DNA from: Clostridia bacterium
GTDB taxonomy: Bacteria > Bacillota > Clostridia > Christensenellales > Borkfalkiaceae
Assembly (NCBI GenBank): GCA_017457345.1
Contig: JAFTHR010000098.1
Coordinates: 1-7,806, forward strand
DNA length: 7,806 nucleotides
Direction of reading: 5' to 3'
The notes under the pieces were generated by a model that saw only the letters and a list, made by a program, of their open reading frames with translations, ran no database searches and was not told the origin of the DNA. Shown one piece after another: positions 1 through 4,936 of the stretch (positions are counted from its first letter, which is position 1; every line of letters starts with the position of its first letter). The position numbers and the translations under genes are program-made.

Positions 1-1
1 G

Positions 2-544
2 ACGTTCACCCTCCTTGCTACGAGCGACGGCAAGAAGATGGGGAAAACGGCAAAAGGTGCGGTTTGGCTTGACGAGAATAAAACCACGCCGTACGAGTTC
101 TATCAATACTGGCGGAACACGAACGACGCAGACGTGGAAAAATGTTTGAACTTATTAACCTTTCTTCCTGTGGAAGAAATTAAAGCGCTTTGCGAGCATA
201 AGGACGAGCGCATTAACAAAGCCAAAGAAGTGCTTGCTTATGAACTCACCAAGGAAGTACACGGACAAGAGAAGGCAAACCTTGCCCGTTCGCAGGCGCA
301 AGCGGCGTTCGGCGGCTCGGATGCCGAACTTCTCACTAAGGAAGTTTCGGGTGTGCAAACGGTGGTAGACGTGATGGTGGCGGTAGGCATTGCGAAATCC
401 AAAGGCGAAGCACGCCGATTGATTGAGCAAGGCGGCGTGTCCGTAGACGAAGCCAAAGTGGCGGACGTAAACGCGCCCGTTCCCGCGGCGGAATTCGTGC
501 TCCATAAAGGGAAAAAAGTACACTTAAAAGTAGTGGTAAAATAA
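2..544 (+). CDS. tyrS: Tyrosyl-tRNA synthetase, C-terminal part (5' truncated by window)
   Basis: This is a class I aminoacyl-tRNA synthetase that attaches tyrosine to tRNA-Tyr in the cytoplasm. The frame is open from base 2, and the 180 visible residues begin inside the catalytic domain. The second ATP-binding signature is present as KMGKT (visible residues 12-16), the TyrRS version of KMSKS, followed by the typical GAVWLD. A helical anticodon-binding region follows (roughly 30-95). A C-terminal S4 RNA-binding domain occupies about 110-178 (VGIAKSKGEARRLIEQGGV), as in bacterial TyrS. Full-length TyrS is about 400-420 residues, so roughly 225 N-terminal residues lie outside the window. The ATG at 38 is an internal methionine within KMGKT, not the start. 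The gene ends in TAA, and the SD of the next gene overlaps that stop, which suggests one transcript. Identification is near certain. Confidence 0.97.
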   Translation, partial: TFTLLATSDGKKMGKTAKGAVWLDENKTTPYEFYQYWRNTNDADVEKCLNLLTFLPVEEIKALCEHKDERINKAKEVLAYELTKEVHGQEKANLARSQAQAAFGGSDAELLTKEVSGVQTVVDVMVAVGIAKSKGEARRLIEQGGVSVDEAKVADVNAPVPAAEFVLHKGKKVHLKVVVK

Positions 545-555
545 GGAAAAAATTT

Positions 556-1194
556 ATGGGAGAAGGCAAGTCGGTGCTTTGTGTTGCAGGGCGGCACGAG
601 AGCGAAAAAATTATTGAAAAATCGCGTTTCATCACCTATTCCGCGCACGTGGAAAGCGAAGAAGAAGCGCGCGCTTTCTTGGCGGAAATTCGCTCCAAGC
701 ACACCATGGCAACCCATTGTTGCTACGCCTTTATTGCCGATAAGTTGGGCAATTTGCAACGCTTTTCCGACGACGGCGAGCCCCAAGGCACGGCAGGCGT
801 TCCCATTTTAGAAGTGATTAAAAATAAAGCGTTGTACGAAACGGCAGTAGCCGTGGTGCGGTATTTCGGCGGAATAAAACTTGGTGCAGGCGGTTTGGTT
901 CGGGCGTACTCTTCCTGTGCGGCGGAACATCTTGCAGGGGCAAAAATTTGCTCTTTAGAGTGGTGCACGGAACTGTATATCACCGTGGATTATCCGTTTG
1001 TAGATCCGCTCCAAAACTTCCTTTCTTTTGAAAAGGCGGTTGTGCTCGATCAGGAATACGGCGGGCAGGTACGCGTTTTGGTTGCGGTGAAAGCAGCGGA
1101 TGAGCCTTCTTTTTCGGCTCGTTTAACCGACCGTTTGCAGGGAAAATTGCGTTTGGAGCGCGGGAAAGAATACTACCGCGCCTTTGAGGTGTAA
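556..1194 (+). CDS. yigZ: YigZ/IMPACT family protein (UPF0029 + DUF1949)
   Basis: A 212-residue cytoplasmic protein of the YigZ/IMPACT family. Bacterial members are conserved but their biochemical role is not settled; the eukaryotic relative IMPACT modulates GCN2 signalling on translation. Family hallmarks in order are EKSRFI (21-26), ATHCCYAF (52-59), SDDGEPQGTAG (71-81) and the glycine-rich VVRYFGGIKLGAGGL (100-114). These make up the N-terminal UPF0029 fold, followed by a ferredoxin-like DUF1949 domain (about 137-200). The length is normal for the family. The ATG is preceded by AAGGAAAA overlapping the tyrS stop codon, giving an 11-nt gap between the genes. Co-transcription with tyrS is likely because there is no promoter or terminator between them. 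Family assignment is firm; function is only inferred from the family. Confidence 0.95.
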   Translation: MGEGKSVLCVAGRHESEKIIEKSRFITYSAHVESEEEARAFLAEIRSKHTMATHCCYAFIADKLGNLQRFSDDGEPQGTAGVPILEVIKNKALYETAVAVVRYFGGIKLGAGGLVRAYSSCAAEHLAGAKICSLEWCTELYITVDYPFVDPLQNFLSFEKAVVLDQEYGGQVRVLVAVKAADEPSFSARLTDRLQGKLRLERGKEYYRAFEV

Positions 1195-1197
1195 TCT

Positions 1198-2226
1198 ATG
1201 GCGAAACGCTACGAAAAAGAACGGGTAAAAATCGAGCAACCCCGCGGAAAAAAGATTTATATCGACTATGATCGTCAAATCGAAAAACTGCGTGCAGACG
1301 GCTTGGAGATCCCCAACGAAAAAGCCGCGAAGGCTCGTTTGAAATGGGAAGGCTATTATAATTTTGCCGTTGGGTATAACCGTTTATTCAAAGATGAAAA
1401 TCGCCGCTACATACACGGCGTTCGCTTTGAACATATTGAAGCGCTGTACGATTTCGATCGATTGCTTCGCGACGTTGTGTACGAGGCAACGCAAGTGGTG
1501 GAATGCAATTTAAAAGCGCTAATTTCGGATAAGTTTAGCAAATACTACGGCGTGGACGAACGCTCGTACTTAAAGGTGGAAAACTTCTCTTCCGATCCTG
1601 CGGATAAACACGCCGTGCATTGGCTAATTTCCACCATCAAAGAAACGTTAAAAGACGGCGTTAAAAAGGCGAATAGCGGGTATCGGGACTACATTGAGTA
1701 CTACGCAAAAACGTACGGTCACGTGCCGCTTTGGGCGTTAATTCGCGCTATCTCGTTTGGAAACACGGGCAAGTTTTTAAAACTGATGAAGGATTCGGAT
1801 GCTGCCGAAGTTGCTTTGGAGTATTCCATCTCGCCTTCTGTGTTATACGAAGTTGTGGATATTGCAATCGGGTTTAGAAATATCGCAGCGCACGGCGAAC
1901 GGGTGTATTGTGCAAAGATCGCAGGGTGTTTAGACCCCGAACTTTCGGTGTATGAGAAACTTGGTTTAGCCCGCAAAGAAAACGGAGAACTTATCTGCGG
2001 AAAGTGCGATTTTCTTGCCTTTTTGATCGCCGCAAAATACTTGCTTTCGCAAGTGGATTTCGAGCGTTTTCACTCACGTGTGGTGGCAGAGACGGAGCGG
2101 TTGGAAAAGGCGTTGCCTGCGTTTGCGTTCGAGCGTGTTTTGAACGAAACGGGGTTAAAGGGGAATTGGAAGAAACTTGCGCAAATCCCCGTTGATCGGA
2201 GTAAGGATCGCCGCGTGGGGTTATAG
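1198..2226 (+). CDS. Abi_2 (AbiD/AbiF-like) HEPN-type protein
   Basis: A 342-residue protein matching the Abi_2 family, which includes lactococcal AbiD and AbiF phage-abortive-infection proteins. Several of these carry a HEPN-type RNase fold. The N-terminus has the usual layout: a basic start, YDRQIEKLRADGLEI (24-38), then RLKWEGYYNF (47-56). The middle has PLWALIRAISFGNTGKF (177-193), a family hallmark. The putative active site is RNIAAH (R227, H232), an RX4H motif of the HEPN kind, in the family context FRNIAAHGERVY. A CGKC pair (C267, C270) and a helical C-terminus follow. The start is clear: GAGGTG (1186-1191), inside the end of yigZ, lies 6 nt before the ATG. The stop is TAG. Base composition resembles the neighbours, so recent transfer is not obvious. 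Whether it defends against phage or does something else with RNA cannot be told from sequence. Confidence 0.85.
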   Translation: MAKRYEKERVKIEQPRGKKIYIDYDRQIEKLRADGLEIPNEKAAKARLKWEGYYNFAVGYNRLFKDENRRYIHGVRFEHIEALYDFDRLLRDVVYEATQVVECNLKALISDKFSKYYGVDERSYLKVENFSSDPADKHAVHWLISTIKETLKDGVKKANSGYRDYIEYYAKTYGHVPLWALIRAISFGNTGKFLKLMKDSDAAEVALEYSISPSVLYEVVDIAIGFRNIAAHGERVYCAKIAGCLDPELSVYEKLGLARKENGELICGKCDFLAFLIAAKYLLSQVDFERFHSRVVAETERLEKALPAFAFERVLNETGLKGNWKKLAQIPVDRSKDRRVGL

Positions 2227-2285
2227 GAAAGGCAAAATTGTGCAATCTATATAGTTGTGCGCGCGAACTTTGTTCAAATTGCCTA

Positions 2286-2314
2286 TTGTAAAAATCGGCA
2301 AAATAAGGTAAAAT
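2286..2314 (+). promoter_or_regulatory. Sigma-A type promoter of the ABC ATPase gene
   Basis: TTGTAA (2286-2291, 4 of 6 matches to TTGACA) lies 17 nt before TAAAAT (2309-2314, 5 of 6 matches to TATAAT). Transcription would start near 2321, about 35 nt before the preferred ATG, leaving room for the AGGA SD at 2341-2344. It fits the 129-nt gap after the Abi-like gene and suggests the ATPase is transcribed independently. Confidence 0.6.
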
Positions 2315-2355
2315 AGTAGTATCGAAAAAAATGTTTTCTTAGGATGAAAATAGAA

Positions 2356-3669
2356 ATGGCAGGACTTTTGCTTAAAGGCATTGACAAAATCTACCCTTCC
2401 GGCGTACAAGCGGTGTTCAATTTCTGTCTTGATATTAAGGACAAGGAATTTATCGTTTTGGTAGGCCCTTCGGGTTGCGGTAAATCTACCACTCTTCGTA
2501 TGGTTGCAGGCTTGGAAGAAATTTCCGGCGGTGAACTTTATATCGACGGTAGACTTGTGAACGACGTTGTTCCCAAGGATAGAGATATCGCGATGGTATT
2601 CCAAAACTACGCACTTTATCCCCACATGACCGTATACGACAATATGGCGTTCGGTTTAACCCTTCGTAAAGTACCTAAGAAGATTATTAGAGAAAAAGTA
2701 GAGGCTGCTGCGGCGATCCTTGGTATCACCGATTACCTCACGAGAAAACCGAAAGCACTTTCGGGTGGTCAACGTCAACGTGTTGCACTTGGCCGTACTA
2801 TCGTTCGTGAACCCAAAGTATTCTTGCTTGACGAACCTTTGTCGAACTTGGACGCAAAACTTCGTGCTTCCATGAGAACGGAAATCTCCAAACTCCACGC
2901 ACGCCTTGCTACCACGTTCATCTACGTTACCCACGACCAAATTGAAGCTATGACGATGGGTACGAGAATCGTTGTTATGAAAGATGGTTTCATGCAACAA
3001 GTGGATACCCCTCAAAACCTTTACGATTATCCCATTAACTTGTTCGTTGCAAGTTTCATTGGTACGCCTCAAATGAACTTCTTTAAGGAATCTACCTTAA
3101 CGAAGTCTGGTAATAACGTATACGTGAATTTCGTTGGCGGCAACAAGATTAAATTGCCTGCTGAAACGGTAAAGAGAATTAAGAATATCGATTCTTACGT
3201 GAACACGGGTGCGACTATCACGCTTGGCGTTCGTCCTGAAGATATCCACCAAGATCCCGAATTCTTGAAGAAGTCTCCCGATACGATCGTAGAAGCACGT
3301 ATCGAAGTTATTGAAAAACTCGGTGCTGAAACGCAAATCTACTGCGAACTTGACTACATGGAAAAGGATGCATCCGTCGTTGATACGTCCACGCAAATGA
3401 TTGCAAAGATTTCCAGCCGTGCACCCGTTAAAATTCAAGAAATCGTGAAACTCGCTTTCGACGCGAACCACATCCATATGTTCGACGGTGTGACCGAAGC
3501 TACGCTCCTTGAAAGAGATGCGGGCTACGAAATTATTCCTGAAAACGCTGAAGGTTCTGCATTCGTTCCTCCTACGCCCCAAGAAATGGTTGCTAAAATT
3601 CAAGCATCCCGTTCTATGAGCAAAGAAATGAAAGCAAAGAGAAAGGCTGCAAAGAAAGCAGATAGATAA
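2356..3669 (+). CDS. msmX: Sugar ABC transporter ATP-binding protein (MsmX/UgpC/MalK type)
   Basis: The ATP-hydrolysing subunit of CUT1-type carbohydrate importers (MsmX/MsmK/UgpC/MalK group), acting as a dimer on the inner face of the membrane. From the ATG at 2356 it has 437 residues: Walker A GPSGCGKST (37-45), Q-loop VFQNYALYPH (Q83), ABC signature LSGGQRQR (135-142), Walker B VFLLDEP (155-161), D-loop SNLDAKL, H-loop VTHDQ (H193), then a MalK-like OB/TOBE regulatory region from about 235 to 385. An in-frame ATG exists at 2344. I prefer 2356 because MAGLLLKGI matches the usual family N-terminus and AGGA (2341-2344) is then at a workable distance, whereas it abuts the 2344 ATG. The last 45 or so residues extend beyond the regulatory fold and end in a lysine/arginine-rich tail. 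Codons look strongly biased (CGT/AGA, CTT), suggesting high expression. No permease or binding-protein gene is adjacent. Confidence 0.95.
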   Translation: MAGLLLKGIDKIYPSGVQAVFNFCLDIKDKEFIVLVGPSGCGKSTTLRMVAGLEEISGGELYIDGRLVNDVVPKDRDIAMVFQNYALYPHMTVYDNMAFGLTLRKVPKKIIREKVEAAAAILGITDYLTRKPKALSGGQRQRVALGRTIVREPKVFLLDEPLSNLDAKLRASMRTEISKLHARLATTFIYVTHDQIEAMTMGTRIVVMKDGFMQQVDTPQNLYDYPINLFVASFIGTPQMNFFKESTLTKSGNNVYVNFVGGNKIKLPAETVKRIKNIDSYVNTGATITLGVRPEDIHQDPEFLKKSPDTIVEARIEVIEKLGAETQIYCELDYMEKDASVVDTSTQMIAKISSRAPVKIQEIVKLAFDANHIHMFDGVTEATLLERDAGYEIIPENAEGSAFVPPTPQEMVAKIQASRSMSKEMKAKRKAAKKADR

Positions 3670-3681
3670 AAAAAGAACAAG

Positions 3682-3712
3682 CGCGCTCTCCAAAACGGAG
3701 AGCGCGTTTTTT
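3682..3712 (+). terminator. Intrinsic terminator after the ABC ATPase gene
   Basis: A perfect 10-bp stem, CGCGCTCTCC (3682-3691) paired with GGAGAGCGCG (3697-3706), has a 5-nt AAAAC loop and is followed directly by six T (3707-3712). It starts 12 nt after the stop codon and separates the ATPase from the RluA-family gene. Confidence 0.95.
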
Positions 3713-3723
3713 GATATAAAGAG

Positions 3724-3752
3724 TTGACTTTTTCTATCAAATACCGTATAAT
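3724..3752 (+). promoter_or_regulatory. Near-consensus sigma-A promoter of the RluA-family gene
   Basis: TTGACT (3724-3729, 5 of 6) and a perfect TATAAT (3747-3752) are separated by exactly 17 nt. The expected start point is near 3759, giving a leader of about 20 nt. It sits immediately behind the preceding terminator, so the downstream gene is its own transcription unit. Confidence 0.9.
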
Positions 3753-3779
3753 CAAGAAAAACAAAGGGGGAATGCAACA

Positions 3780-4592
3780 ATGGGTTCTTTTATTGTGGAC
3801 GAAGATACCACGCTTAAAAACTTTACGGACACCCATCACGCGCAAGCCTCTTTTTATTTTACCGCCCTTTTGAAAGCAAAAGAAATTAAAGTGAACGGTA
3901 AAAAGGTGAGTGCCGATATGCCGTTATCCGTTGGAGATACGGTGCAGTATTTTTTAACGGAAAAGCAACTTGCCAAGAAAGCCTTTCACGTGGTGTATGA
4001 AGACGAGCAGGTGATACTCGTAGATAAAGAAAGCGGTGTGAACTCAGAAGCGGTTTTTGCCGCGCTTTCAAGGGAGCAAACGGCGTACTTTGTGCATCGG
4101 CTCGATAGAAACACCCAAGGGCTTTTGGTGTTTGGAAAAACGGAAGAAGCAAACGCTGAACTTGTGTTGGCGTTTAAAGAGCACAGAATAGAAAAAACCT
4201 ATTTGGCGCTCTGTTTTGGAAAATTTCCCAAAAAAACGGAAATACTTACCGCTTACTTAAAAAAGGATGCGGCGGGAGGCGTGCAAATTTTTTCCCGTTC
4301 GGTGGATGGGGCGGAAAGGATTATCACCGAATACGAAGTGCTTTCAAAGGAAAAGGACGTTTCGCTCGTAAAAATCCGTTTACACACGGGCAAAACGCAC
4401 CAAATTCGCGCGCATCTTGCCTTTATCGGTTGCCCTATTGTGGGGGATATGCGGTATGGAAATACAGCGAAAAACCGTGAAAAAAACAAGGCGCGGCAAT
4501 GCCTTATCGCCAAGGAATTAACGCTAAAAACGCAAGGCGTTCTTGCGTATTTGAACGGAAAAATCTTTCGCTCGCAATTTTCTTTCGAATAA
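3780..4592 (+). CDS. RluA-family RNA pseudouridine synthase
   Basis: Converts specific uridines in rRNA or tRNA to pseudouridine; the target cannot be read from sequence. Of the 270 residues, the first 60 resemble an S4-type RNA-binding segment (LLKAKEIKVNGKKV, then GDTVQY). The catalytic domain follows, with HRLDRNTQGLLVFGK (106-120) carrying the catalytic aspartate D109, the KTYLAL motif with Y141, LHTGKTHQIRAHLA (201-214), and GDMRYG (223-228). The family's usual KPxG motif is KESG here (83-86), and only about 20 residues separate it from HRLD, so this stretch is short and divergent while the active site is intact. GGGGG (3766-3770) lies 9 nt before the ATG. An out-of-frame ATG at 3772 is too close to the SD to compete. 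The gene runs convergently into the minus-strand genes. Confidence 0.93.
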   Translation: MGSFIVDEDTTLKNFTDTHHAQASFYFTALLKAKEIKVNGKKVSADMPLSVGDTVQYFLTEKQLAKKAFHVVYEDEQVILVDKESGVNSEAVFAALSREQTAYFVHRLDRNTQGLLVFGKTEEANAELVLAFKEHRIEKTYLALCFGKFPKKTEILTAYLKKDAAGGVQIFSRSVDGAERIITEYEVLSKEKDVSLVKIRLHTGKTHQIRAHLAFIGCPIVGDMRYGNTAKNREKNKARQCLIAKELTLKTQGVLAYLNGKIFRSQFSFE

Positions 4593-4596
4593 ATAT

Positions 4597-4629
4597 AAAA
4601 CACCGCAACCGATTCGGTTGCGGTGTTTT
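4597..4629. terminator. Bidirectional terminator between convergent genes
   Basis: CACCGCAACC (4601-4610) pairs perfectly with GGTTGCGGTG (4616-4625) around GATTC; an extra G-C pair could narrow the loop to ATT. Four A on the left (4597-4600) pair with four T on the right (4626-4629), so a T-tract follows the stem on both strands. It lies 4 nt after the RluA-family stop and 13 nt beyond the minus-strand stop at 4643, serving both. Confidence 0.93.
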
Positions 4630-4642
4630 TATTGCCTAAAAA

Positions 4643-4933
4643 TTATTTTTTTCTTGCGCGCAGAACTAAGAAATCAAATAAAATGCAAATGGATGCCGTG
4701 CCAAGAAGCAGGAAAACGAAACGATTGACCGATTCGCCGTCTACTTCAAACGCGCCGTATTCAATTTCTTCGGCAACGGGTGGCGTACAGTCGCGATCCG
4801 TCACGTAGGCTTTCGGAATATATCCAACGTGGGAAGTTTCGCCCACGGTATATTGCACGCAATAATAATCGTAGTCAAGCCCCACAATCTCGCCCAAAAG
4901 GGTGATTTTTGCGTTCTTTGGAGCGGTGGTCAC
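4643..4933 (-). CDS. SH3-like half-domain plus C-terminal membrane anchor (in-frame continuation of the 4934-7039 gene)
   Basis: This 96-codon stretch starts with GTG directly after the TAG of the upstream gene and stays in the same reading frame. Residues 1-46 look like the later strands of a bacterial SH3-like domain: KITLLGEI (9-16), YYCVQY (23-28), HVGYIPKAYV (35-44). An acidic linker follows, then one hydrophobic membrane segment (about 71-91) and a basic RARKK end. That arrangement places the N-terminal part outside the cell and the basic tail inside. Alone it has no signal peptide, only a partial SH3-like domain and no SD (AGG abuts the GTG), so it makes little sense as an independent gene. 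More likely it is the C-terminus of the upstream protein, either cut off by a nonsense mutation or sequence error, or produced by readthrough. A translationally coupled small protein is possible but less favoured. Confidence 0.5.
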   Translation of the reverse strand: MTTAPKNAKITLLGEIVGLDYDYYCVQYTVGETSHVGYIPKAYVTDRDCTPPVAEEIEYGAFEVDGESVNRFVFLLLGTASICILFDFLVLRARKK

Positions 4934-4936
4934 CTA
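4934..4936 (-). other. In-frame TAG codon splitting one open frame
   Basis: On the minus strand, codon 702 is TAG, between GCG-TTA and GTG-ACC. Without it, a single 798-residue reading frame would run from 7039 to 4643. The Abi-like gene also ends in TTA-TAG-G and appears to stop there normally, so TAG is not obviously reassigned in this genome. Confidence 0.85.

Noticed and set aside
2264..2278. GAACTTTGTTC resembling a LexA box
   Set aside because: The half-sites are separated by 3 nt rather than the required 4, so it does not fit the operator.
2227..2319. Open continuation of the Abi-like frame beyond its TAG up to TAG TAG
   Set aside because: The 29 or so codons resemble no domain, the region contains the next gene's promoter, and 342 residues is already a normal Abi_2 length. 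TAG is therefore taken as a real stop there.
2344..2358. Upstream ATG at 2344 as start of the ABC ATPase
   Set aside because: AGG directly touches this ATG, leaving no SD spacing. Starting at 2356 gives the conserved MAGLLLKGI N-terminus.
4623..4808. Plus-strand open frame of 61 codons after the bidirectional terminator
   Set aside because: It begins in the terminator arm, has no SD or family resemblance, and lies opposite the SH3/membrane-anchor coding region.
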